NCBI GenBank assembly: GCA_018712425.1
Contig: DVHA01000211.1
Coordinates: forward strand, 1 to 12,511
Source: Candidatus Faecivivens stercoravium
Lineage (GTDB): Bacteria > Bacillota > Clostridia > Oscillospirales > Ruminococcaceae
DNA: 12,511 bases
Reading direction: 5' to 3'
The notes below the pieces were generated by a model. The model did not search any database and was not told the DNA's origin. It saw only the letters and a list, made by a program, of their open reading frames with translations. Of this stretch, positions 1 to 5,233 are shown one piece after another; the stretch's first letter is position 1; every line of letters begins with the position of its first letter. The translations under genes were made by a program, and so were the position numbers.

Positions 1-27
1 GGCTTTTTGATCTTTGAATGTTTATTT

Positions 28-179
28 CGCTGCCCTTAAGGCAGCGACCAAGGGTTCCCCTTGGATGGGACCAAGTTTCACTTGGATGGACCAGGACCCT
101 AGCGGGCCCTGGACCCGCTGTTCGACGCGGCGTGGGATGCCCGCACCAACCGCGTGAGACCGGCCGTGGAAGGCCGGTC
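28..179. repeat. Tandem hairpin array A, downstream of spoVAE
   Basis: Seen directly: consecutive inverted repeats with short loops. Arms are 28-34/40-46 (CGCTGCC), 48-54/58-64 (CCAAGGG), 71-76/80-85 (CCAAGT), 91-99/104-112 (CCAGGaCCC, one mismatch), 115-118/127-130 (CCGC, weak) and 158-165/172-179 (GACCGGCC). The second, third and fourth hairpins are joined by the near-identical linkers GATGGGA and GATGGA, so the units look like modular copies whose stems have diverged while staying paired. The array sits just after the spoVAE stop codon on the minus strand. None of the stems is followed by a clear U-run on that strand, so this is not an ordinary terminator. Whether it works as RNA or DNA is unknown. 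Confidence 0.7.
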
Positions 180-216
180 TTCGGAAGGCAGCCTGCCGCA
201 CGGCGGGTTCCCTGCT

Positions 217-570
217 CTACTTCGACTTCGGCTTGAAAATCACCGCGACAATGAGCCCAAACACCACCGCCGCCGTGACCCCGGCCGCCGCCGCCGTCAG
301 CCCGCCGGAAAAGATGCCGGTGAGGCCCAGTTCGGTAACCGCCTTCCGGACGCCCTTCGCCAGCAGTGCCCCAAACCCGGTCAGCGGCACCGTCGCCCCG
401 GCCCCGGCGAACTCGATGAGCGGCTGGTACCACCCGAGCCCCCCGAGCACCACCCCGGCGACAACGTAGGACACCAGAATCCGGGCAGGGGTCAGTTTGG
501 TGTAGTCAATCAGCAGCTGGCCGACGGCACACAGCGCCCCGCCGACCAGGAAAGCTTTTACAAAATCCAT
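217..570 (-). CDS. spoVAE: Stage V sporulation protein AE (SpoVAE)
   Basis: A 117-residue, very hydrophobic protein with about four membrane segments. It is one of the SpoVA inner-membrane proteins needed to import dipicolinic acid (DPA, with calcium) into the forespore and release it in germination. The family motif GAGATVPLTGFG (residues 56-67) mirrors GGAGTLVPITGF in the SpoVAC product encoded upstream, as expected for these paralogous proteins. The tail KPKSK is positively charged. The ATG shares one base with the spoVAD stop (TGATG) and is preceded by AAGGAGG lying inside the end of spoVAD, so the two are probably translationally coupled. Length matches the short SpoVAE form of Bacillus and Clostridia. 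It is the last gene of the operon; hairpin array A follows. Confidence 0.95.
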   Translation of the reverse strand: MDFVKAFLVGGALCAVGQLLIDYTKLTPARILVSYVVAGVVLGGLGWYQPLIEFAGAGATVPLTGFGALLAKGVRKAVTELGLTGIFSGGLTAAAAGVTAAVVFGLIVAVIFKPKSK

Positions 571-1601
571 CAGTCCCCCTCCTTTTCGGCAAAGTGCAGG
601 TGGATGAGGTGGGAGATGCCGGGGATCGTGTCCCCCTGCTGGACCATCGTCGGGGAGAGGAGCGCCCCGGTCGCCGCGAGGATGACGTCTTTATACCGCC
701 CCGCCAGCATCTCCGGCAGGATGTGGCAGCAGAGGACCGACGCCGAACAGCCGCACCCCGAACCGCCGGCGTGGACGTCCTGCCGCTCCCGGTCGTAGAG
801 GAGGAGGCCGCAGTCATCGTGGACGGCGGACAGGTCGATATGGTCCCGGGCCAGCAGCTCCAGCAGCAGCTTGCTCCCCACCTCCCCCAGGTCGCCGGTG
901 AAAATCCGGTCATAATCCTTTGGGGCGGTCGCCGACTCCTGGAAATACCGCCGCAGGACACAGGCGGCCGCCGGGGCCATCGCCGCGCCCATATTGTTCG
1001 CGTCCTTGATGCCGGGGTCCTCGATAATCCCGGCACAGGCGCGGCGGATTTCCACCCGGGGGTAGGGCCCCTCCTCCGCCACCAGCACCGCCCCCGCCGC
1101 CGTCGCCGTCCACTGGGAAGTCGGCGGGCGGATGGAGCCGTATTCCAGCGGGTAACGGTACTGCCGCTCGGCCGAGCAGAAGTGGGAGGAGGTGACCGCC
1201 CCGGCGAGATGGGCAAGCCCCGAATCGACAAAGACCGACGCCATCAGTAAACTTTCGCACATCGTCGAGCAGGCCCCGTACAGCCCGAGGAAGGGGGCCA
1301 TGAACTCCCGGAGGCCGTAGCTGGAACCGGTGCACTGGTTGAGCAGATCACCGGCGAAGAGGACGTTTAAGTCCCCTTTTTTGACGCCGCCCTTATTCAT
1401 CGCCGTTTTGAGGGCCAGCCGCTGCATCTTGCTCTCGGCCTTCTCCCAGGAATCGGCATTGAAAAGGTTATCCTCGCTCAAAAAGTCGAACCGGTCCCCC
1501 AGAGGACCTTCCTTTTCTTTCTGGCCGCCCACCGCCGCAAAGGCGCGGATGACCGGCGGCCGCTCCAACAGGTAGGTCGATCGCCCACAGAGTTTTGCCA
1601 T
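570..1601 (-). CDS. spoVAD: Stage V sporulation protein AD (SpoVAD), DPA-binding
   Basis: A 343-residue soluble protein, close to the family's usual ~340. SpoVAD has a thiolase-like fold and is known in Bacillus to bind DPA and act with the membrane SpoVA proteins during DPA uptake. Visible family features are the N-terminal GRSTYLLERPPVIRAFAAVG stretch (residues 6-25), FAGDLLNQCTGSSYGLREF (82-100), GACSTMCESLL (109-119), which corresponds to the nucleophile-elbow region of thiolases, and SSHFCSAERQYRYPLEYG (138-155). The ATG follows a strong purine-rich site (GAGGAGGGGTAGGG). The gap to spoVAC is 12 bp and the 3' end overlaps spoVAE by one base, so the three form one operon. Operons of this type are normally driven by sigma-G in the forespore; I infer that here. 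Confidence 0.96.
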   Translation of the reverse strand: MAKLCGRSTYLLERPPVIRAFAAVGGQKEKEGPLGDRFDFLSEDNLFNADSWEKAESKMQRLALKTAMNKGGVKKGDLNVLFAGDLLNQCTGSSYGLREFMAPFLGLYGACSTMCESLLMASVFVDSGLAHLAGAVTSSHFCSAERQYRYPLEYGSIRPPTSQWTATAAGAVLVAEEGPYPRVEIRRACAGIIEDPGIKDANNMGAAMAPAAACVLRRYFQESATAPKDYDRIFTGDLGEVGSKLLLELLARDHIDLSAVHDDCGLLLYDRERQDVHAGGSGCGCSASVLCCHILPEMLAGRYKDVILAATGALLSPTMVQQGDTIPGISHLIHLHFAEKEGD

Positions 1602-1613
1602 CCCTACCCCTCC

Positions 1614-2063
1614 TCACCGGTTTAACAGCCAGAAAATAAACCCGTATACCCAGGACGCCGCCAGCCCGTAGGCGATGACCGGCCCGGCGATGATAAACAG
1701 CTTGCTGCCGGTCCCGAGGATCATCCCCTCGACTTTGAATTCCAGCGCCGGGGAGACGACGGCGTTGGCGAAGCCGGTGATCGGCACCAGCGTCCCGGCG
1801 CCGCCGACCTTCGCGATGTTGTCGTAGACCCCCAGCCCCGTCAGCAGGGCCGACGCGGCAATCAGCGTCACCGACACCATCGCCGACGCCCAGTCGACCG
1901 AGAGCCCCGCCATCAGGTAGAGCTGGCGGAGCCCTTCCCCGGCTGTGCAGATCGCGCCGCCGGTCAAAAACGCCAGCGGAATGGTTTTGTAGGATTTGGA
2001 GCCGGGAGAGGCTTTTTCAACCATCTTCTGGTACTCTTCCGGCCTTGGCATCTGCTTTTCCAT
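1614..2063 (-). CDS. spoVAC: Stage V sporulation protein AC (SpoVAC)
   Basis: 149 residues when started at the ATG preceded by AAAGGAG with 8-nt spacing. A longer open frame runs upstream to 2171 but crosses a terminator hairpin and has no good ribosome binding site, so I reject it. After a polar N-terminus the protein has four or five hydrophobic segments and the SpoVA signature GGAGTLVPITGFANAVVSP (residues 87-105). In Bacillus, SpoVAC is a membrane channel component that is mechanosensitive and takes part in DPA movement. First gene of spoVAC-AD-AE; spoVAA and spoVAB are not present, as is common in Clostridia. I see TGTATA at 2109-2114, which resembles a forespore sigma -35 element, but no convincing -10 element. 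Confidence 0.95.
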   Translation of the reverse strand: MEKQMPRPEEYQKMVEKASPGSKSYKTIPLAFLTGGAICTAGEGLRQLYLMAGLSVDWASAMVSVTLIAASALLTGLGVYDNIAKVGGAGTLVPITGFANAVVSPALEFKVEGMILGTGSKLFIIAGPVIAYGLAASWVYGFIFWLLNR

Positions 2064-2114
2064 GTTCAACACTCCTTTGGCGTTAGGGTTCCCGGGGGAC
2101 GGAGGGTTTATACA

Positions 2115-2144
2115 AAAGAAAAACGCCCCGAAAAACCGGGACGT
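2115..2144 (-). terminator. Rho-independent terminator upstream of spoVAC
   Basis: On the minus strand ACGtCCCG (2144-2137) pairs with CGGGgCGT (2130-2123), closing with one G-U pair that does not pair on the plus strand, and is followed by TTTTTCTTTT. It ends leftward transcription arriving from the HD-gene side about 50 bp before the spoVAC start, which implies that the spoVA promoter lies between this hairpin and the gene. Confidence 0.75.
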
Positions 2145-2183
2145 CAGCTTTCCGAAAAAAGGGCAACCCATCCATAAGCACAG

Positions 2184-2306
2184 AAATTAAATTACATTTT
2201 TTCCGGCGGCATGTACGGCGGAAAAAATGCCTTGATCCGGGCAAGTGTCGACCGTAGGGAGGCATGCAGCCCGGATGTCAAATATAATCCAAAAAGCTTG
2301 CTTTTT
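2184..2306 (+). repeat. Three-hairpin dispersed element, copy 1
   Basis: First of three copies of a ~125-bp element that starts with AAATTAAAT. Stem 1: ATTTTTTCCG (2196-2205) with CGGAAAAAAT (2219-2228), loop GCGGCATGTACGG. Stem 2: ATCCGGGC (2235-2242) with GCCCGGAT (2269-2276), 26-nt loop containing GTCGACCGTAGGGAGGCATG. Stem 3: AAAAAGC (2291-2297) with GCTTTTT (2300-2306). Loops are almost invariant among copies while stems covary. Orientation is opposite to the genes here. No ORF, no transposase and no obvious target-site duplication. It lies between the terminators of the HD gene and of spoVAC's upstream region. Confidence 0.9.
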
Positions 2307-2315
2307 TTCTGAGTT

Positions 2316-2336
2316 AAAAAAGCCGGGACACCCGGC
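2316..2336 (-). terminator. Rho-independent terminator of the HD hydrolase gene
   Basis: Minus strand: GCCGGG, loop TGT, CCCGGC, then TTTTTT. It begins 27 bp after the stop codon of the HD-domain gene. Confidence 0.9.
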
Positions 2337-2363
2337 ATCCCGCCCATGTCCCAGCTTCAGCGC

Positions 2364-2933
2364 TCAATATTTCTCGTACTCCGCCTCGCAGCTCCGCATC
2401 GCGAGTATGGTCTTTTCGATCAGGTCGGAAAGCTCCCACCCCAGCATCTCCGCCCCATGGGCGATAACCTCCCGGGAGCACCCGGCGGCGAACTTCGGGG
2501 TTTTAAACTTTTTCATGACCGACTTGACCTCCAGGTCCTGGACGCTCTTGGACGGCCGCATCAGCGCCGCCGCCCCAATCAGCCCGGTCAGCTCGTCGGT
2601 GGCGTAGAGCACCTTCTCCATCTGGTGCTCCGGCTGGAATCCCGGCAGCGTCCCGACGTGGCTGACGATTCCATGAATCAGCCGGGGGTCGTAGTCCAGC
2701 CCGCCGAGGATCTCCTGCACCTTGACGCAGTGTTCCTCCGGCCAGCGCTCGAAGTCGAGGTCGTGCAGCAGCCCGACCAGCCCCCAGAAATCCTTTTCAT
2801 CCCCGTATCCCAGCTCACCGGCAAACCACCGCATCACCCCTTCGACGGTGACCGCGTGGCGGCGGTGGAAGGGTTCTTCATTGTACTGGCAGAGCAGTTC
2901 CCAGGCTTCTTCCCGGGCCGGCATTTTGGACAT
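2364..2933 (-). CDS. HD-domain metal-dependent phosphohydrolase
   Basis: A 189-residue cytoplasmic protein. It shows the HD-superfamily metal ligands in order: H26 (RRHAVTVEGVM), H57-D58 (GLLHDLD) and D113 (ATDELTG), with further histidines at 68, 87 and 92. HD proteins hydrolyse phosphoesters, often of nucleotides or second messengers; the substrate here cannot be told from sequence. This compact HD family is widespread in Clostridia and is not the HD-GYP or Rel/SpoT type. The chosen ATG follows AAAGGAAG. A frame continuing 48 codons upstream runs through the leader's two terminator hairpins and is rejected. The gene stands alone, with its own promoter, a structured leader and a terminator, which suggests regulation at the RNA level. 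Confidence 0.85.
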   Translation of the reverse strand: MSKMPAREEAWELLCQYNEEPFHRRHAVTVEGVMRWFAGELGYGDEKDFWGLVGLLHDLDFERWPEEHCVKVQEILGGLDYDPRLIHGIVSHVGTLPGFQPEHQMEKVLYATDELTGLIGAAALMRPSKSVQDLEVKSVMKKFKTPKFAAGCSREVIAHGAEMLGWELSDLIEKTILAMRSCEAEYEKY

Positions 2934-2964
2934 AGATGATCTTCCTTTCTGTTTCAAACAAACG

Positions 2965-2988
2965 AAAAAGGGCCGCATAAACGGCCCT
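2965..2988 (-). terminator. Second (distal) terminator in the HD-gene leader
   Basis: Minus strand: AGGGCCG, loop TTTATG, CGGCCCT, then TTTTTCG. It lies about 30 bp before the HD start codon, so the gene is expressed only by read-through. Confidence 0.85.
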
Positions 2989-2990
2989 GC

Positions 2991-3022
2991 AAAAAACGAA
3001 GGGACCATGTTTCCATAGTCCC
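2991..3022 (-). terminator. First (proximal) terminator in the HD-gene leader
   Basis: Minus strand: GGGACTATG, tetraloop GAAA, CATGGTCCC (nine pairs with one G-U), then TTCGTTTTTT. The GNRA-type loop and long stem make it very stable. It is separated from the second terminator by only a few bases. Confidence 0.8.
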
Positions 3023-3140
3023 CTCCGGCTTTAAGCTTTGGCAGGCGTCGCCTCTCCTGCATCTCTTTTGACCACAAGGGTGCGTGGTTGCAACGAAATT
3101 TACCACCTCAAAGCCCTTAGCACACTCTTATTCTATCTTT

Positions 3141-3169
3141 ATTATACATCCATTATTCCTTTTTGTCAA
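3141..3169 (-). promoter_or_regulatory. Consensus sigma-A promoter of the HD-gene leader
   Basis: Minus strand: TTGACA (3169-3164), exactly 17 bp, TATAAT (3146-3141). Both hexamers are perfect consensus. The -35 box and spacer lie in the last codons of the PBECR-like gene. Such strong initiation followed by two terminators is typical of attenuated leaders or abundant small RNAs. Confidence 0.92.
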
Positions 3170-3545
3170 CTTGCCGGTTGTAAAGGATTTTTTTATTACG
3201 CAAATAATTTTTCAGCCGGCGTTCGCTGATTTCCCAACAGGAGATGACCGAATTTTTGTAGCCCGGCTGGTCTTCCGAAGTACAGATTCGCAGTACAACC
3301 TGCAAACTTTCAGAACCGGTTTCCAGCCGCCTGACAACAAGACCGGTATAGGGATGTTTATCTTCGATAATATAGTCGGGATCTCGCAGGATATCCCGTA
3401 ACACATCCAAAACGGCAGGGAAAACTTCCGGATGCCGCTGTAAAATATGTTGCAGCTGATTATCCGTCATCACCACTTCTTCGGTCACAATATCTTCCGC
3501 AATGCAGCGAAAAATCTCCCGGTCAATCCGTCCGATTACCACCAT
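3153..3545 (-). CDS. Small PBECR-like (Barnase-EndoU-colicin/RelE fold) nuclease-domain protein
   Basis: 130 residues from the ATG preceded by CAGGGAGA; a longer frame to 3677 is a GC-rich shadow of the upstream gene. Pattern seen: an IGRI start, VVMTDNQLQHILQRHPE (residues 24-40), DILRDPDYIIEDKHPYTG (51-68), then KNSVISCWEIS (97-107) and LRNKKILYNR (115-124). The order 'HI..HP, then PDyI.D, then N.ii..w, then rnkkilY' is what I recall of the phage-Barnase-EndoU-ColicinE5/D-RelE-like (PBECR) nuclease domains common in phages and mobile regions of Firmicutes. RNase activity is inferred, not shown. Its start overlaps the preceding gene by 23 bp. Base composition is clearly more AT-rich than the neighbours, a sign of separate origin. 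Confidence 0.65.
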   Translation of the reverse strand: MVVIGRIDREIFRCIAEDIVTEEVVMTDNQLQHILQRHPEVFPAVLDVLRDILRDPDYIIEDKHPYTGLVVRRLETGSESLQVVLRICTSEDQPGYKNSVISCWEISERRLKNYLRNKKILYNRQVDKKE

Positions 3546-4323
3546 ATTCTGTCTCCCTGCTGTACTTTTCGCTGCCCGGAAGCGCATACACCCGCGCCCT
3601 CCCCCTCTTCCCCGTCTCCTCCGCCAGCCCGCACCGGCAGAAGACCTTAAGGGCCATCCGGCTGAAGTCGGTGCCAAGGCCGGTGAGGGCGGAAAACTCC
3701 GCGGCAGTTATCTCCTCCGGGAACTGTTCCGGCGTTTCTGGAAGCAGCTTCCACAGCTCTTCCGGGGAGCCGATATCCACCTCCCCCAGCAGGGCAATGG
3801 GATAGCGGTCGATCTTTTCATACCCCGGCCAGTGCCCCTTCCGGCGGACCTTCTCCGCACTCCGCAGCTCCTCCGCCTCCAGCCGGACCACCTTAAACCG
3901 CAGCCCCGGCGCGCCCACCAGCTCCCCCAGGCCGTACAGCTCCCGGAAAAGCCCCGCCGGAATCTGCCGCTTAGGGCTTCTCCGCCGGGGGCCTGCCTCG
4001 CCGAAAGAATCGACCGTCCGCAGCCAAAGCCGCTCAATACAGGGCCAGACCACCGTCACTGGGCAGGCCGAGAGGAACACTTCCAGCTTTTTCCGCATCC
4101 GGCAAAACCCGGCGGTCTGGATCTCGATGATCCCCTCTTCCCCGACGGCGTCGGCGATGTAGCCGCCGATGCTGACCTCCCGGCTGTCGGCATAGGGGGC
4201 GCAGCAGTGCTTTAACACCGCGTGCACCGTCTTCTCCGCCAGCGTCCCGACCCCGCCGTCATCCCCGCCGTGGACAGCGGCGCAGGCGGCGCGGAAGGCT
4301 TCCTGCGATATCTCCACCAACAA
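3523..4323 (-). CDS. Conserved Firmicutes protein of unknown function with PD-(D/E)XK-like motif pattern
   Basis: 266 residues if started at the TTG at 4323; a TTG at 4320 or GTG at 4317 is equally possible, because only a weak GGTGGTGG lies upstream. I recognise it as a conserved clostridial family without known function. N-terminal part: GVGTLAEKTVHAVLKH (24-39), VSIGGYIADAV (50-60), GIIEIQTAGF (64-73). The spacing E30 ... D58 ... E67-x-Q69 on a helix-strand-strand background resembles the PD-(D/E)XK nuclease core. The middle carries basic RRRSPKRQ. The end (about 200-250) looks like a winged helix: ITAAEFSALTGLGTDFSRMA then GLAEETGKRGRARVYAL. The stop overlaps the start of the PBECR-like gene. 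Function unknown; DNA or RNA cleavage is only inference. Confidence 0.75.
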   Translation of the reverse strand: MLVEISQEAFRAACAAVHGGDDGGVGTLAEKTVHAVLKHCCAPYADSREVSIGGYIADAVGEEGIIEIQTAGFCRMRKKLEVFLSACPVTVVWPCIERLWLRTVDSFGEAGPRRRSPKRQIPAGLFRELYGLGELVGAPGLRFKVVRLEAEELRSAEKVRRKGHWPGYEKIDRYPIALLGEVDIGSPEELWKLLPETPEQFPEEITAAEFSALTGLGTDFSRMALKVFCRCGLAEETGKRGRARVYALPGSEKYSRETEYGGNRTD

Positions 4324-4363
4324 CCACCACCAATCGTAAAAATAAAAATGAATATTAAATGTA

Positions 4364-4509
4364 CGCTTCGCTGATTGAACTTGCTTTCCCGGCTATGTAT
4401 ACTTTACGAGAGTAATATTCAATCATCGCGAAGCGATACCTTCACCCGCCGAAGGCGGATTTCACTGCCCCGAAGGGGCAATTTCACCATTCACTCGGCC
4501 AAAGGCCGA
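4364..4509. repeat. Tandem hairpin array B with long-range helix, after the YgjP-type gene
   Basis: Plus-strand arms: TCGC/GCGA (4426-4429/4433-4436), CCGCC/GGCGG (4446-4450/4454-4458), TGCCCC/GGGGCA (4466-4471/4475-4480), TCGGCC/GGCCGA (4495-4500/4504-4509), each with a GAA or AAA loop, and TTCAC present in every linker. In addition 4364-4379 (CGCTTCGCTGATTGAA) is complementary to 4418-4435 apart from a two-base bulge, giving a 16-bp helix that competes with the first small hairpin. The array fills the space between the metallopeptidase stop and the start of the next gene. There is no U-run, hence no normal terminator. Confidence 0.8.
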
Positions 4510-4519
4510 ATTTCACTCT

Positions 4520-5233
4520 TTAAAACCCGCAGAGCACCAGCCGCCGCCCGATCTCCCCCACCAGAGGGTCATGGCGGCGGGCCTTCCAGTCGGGGATTAC
4601 CCGTTCCACCTCCGCCCAGAAGGCGGGGGAATGGTCGAAGTGCTTTAAGTGGCAGAGCTCGTGGACGACAACATACCGGATAAATGCCTCCGGCTGGCAG
4701 ATGAGCCGCCAGCTGAAGGTGATCGTCCCGTCCCGCTTGCAGGAACCCCAGCTGCCCGCCGCCCGGCCGATTTTCAGCCCGGCGGGGGAGACCCCCAGCA
4801 TCGGGGCATAGCTCTCCAGCAGCGGCCGCAGCAGCCGGGCGGCCAGCTCCTTATACACCCGCACCGCTTCGGCCCGCCGCTCCTCGACGCTCCCGCCGGG
4901 AAGGCAGAAAACGCCCTCCCGGTATCCGGCGGGGCCTTCCTGCCGGATGGGGTGGAATTCCCCCAGGAGCGGGAGAAGGTCCCCCTCCCCGCAGGCAAAC
5001 GCGGCGACCCCCGGCTCTTTTTCCCGGCGGGCTTCCGCCCGGCGGAGTGCCCCGGCAATCCAGGCAAGGTTCTCCCGGACGAGCGTCTCGGCGTACCGGT
5101 CGGAATACCGCTGGGGAATCTTCACCAGCACCTCCCCCTCCGGCGTCACGACAATCTGGGGGCGCTTGCGGCGGGGGTGGCGCCGGACTGCCCACCGGAA
5201 GGGGACGGGCGGCTTTTTCTTCCGCTCAGCCAT
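4520..5233 (-). CDS. YgjP-type (DUF45) M48-like zinc metallopeptidase
   Basis: 237 residues. Zinc-peptidase motif HELCHLKHFDHSPAFW (residues 191-206): H191, E192 and H195 form HExxH, and H201 is the likely third ligand of the YgjP family. The upstream GSWGSCKRDGTITFSWRL (160-177) is the conserved strand before the active helix in this family. No signal peptide or membrane segment, so it is probably cytoplasmic, as for YgjP, also called the UTP pyrophosphatase/metallopeptidase family. Substrate unknown. Its ATG lies inside the end of rnr (ATGGCTGA, 8-bp overlap), so it is probably translationally coupled to RNase R. The N-terminus is Lys/Arg/Pro-rich. Length is normal for the family. Confidence 0.88.
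   Translation of the reverse strand: MAERKKKPPVPFRWAVRRHPRRKRPQIVVTPEGEVLVKIPQRYSDRYAETLVRENLAWIAGALRRAEARREKEPGVAAFACGEGDLLPLLGEFHPIRQEGPAGYREGVFCLPGGSVEERRAEAVRVYKELAARLLRPLLESYAPMLGVSPAGLKIGRAAGSWGSCKRDGTITFSWRLICQPEAFIRYVVVHELCHLKHFDHSPAFWAEVERVIPDWKARRHDPLVGEIGRRLVLCGF

Larger units (their letters stand above)
2965..3134 (-). ncRNA. Structured leader RNA of the HD gene, possible riboswitch or small RNA
   Basis: Transcribed from the promoter at 3141-3169 with a start near 3134, then ~165 nt to the second terminator. Pairings read from the sequence: AAGGG with CCCTT enclosing GTGGT with ACCAC in the first 70 nt; GCAGG with CCTGC (around 3060-3041), competing with GGCGacGCC; GCTTTG near 3112 able to pair at long range with CAAAGC near 3038; and the GAAA-capped terminator hairpin at 3022-3001. 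I compared it by eye with T-box, S-box, lysine, FMN, TPP, c-di-GMP, c-di-AMP, glycine, ZTP and THF consensus motifs and found no match. It could be an unassigned riboswitch or a free-standing small RNA. Confidence 0.55.

Noticed and set aside
594..1250. Plus-strand frame antisense to spoVAD
   Set aside because: Shadow of a well-supported gene; composition dominated by Arg/Gly/Pro, no family features.
2064..2171. Longer SpoVAC N-terminus
   Set aside because: It would translate through the terminator hairpin; the internal ATG has a strong ribosome binding site and gives the family's normal length.
2184..2306. Insertion sequence or classical MITE with terminal inverted repeats
   Set aside because: No transposase, no inverted repeat joining the two ends of the element and no shared target-site duplication around the three copies.
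2941..3134. T-box leader in front of the HD gene
   Set aside because: The terminator and GC-rich stems are suggestive, and TGCAACCACG faintly recalls the T-box, but the GGGTGGnACCgCG core and specifier features are missing and the downstream gene is not amino-acid related.
3546..3677. Longer N-terminus for the PBECR-like protein
   Set aside because: The added residues are Arg/Gly-rich shadow of the overlapping gene; the ATG at 3545 has a suitable ribosome binding site.
4424..4509. CRISPR-like array
   Set aside because: The spaced hairpins are perfect palindromes of different sequence with very short linkers; there are no equal-length repeats and spacers and no cas genes.
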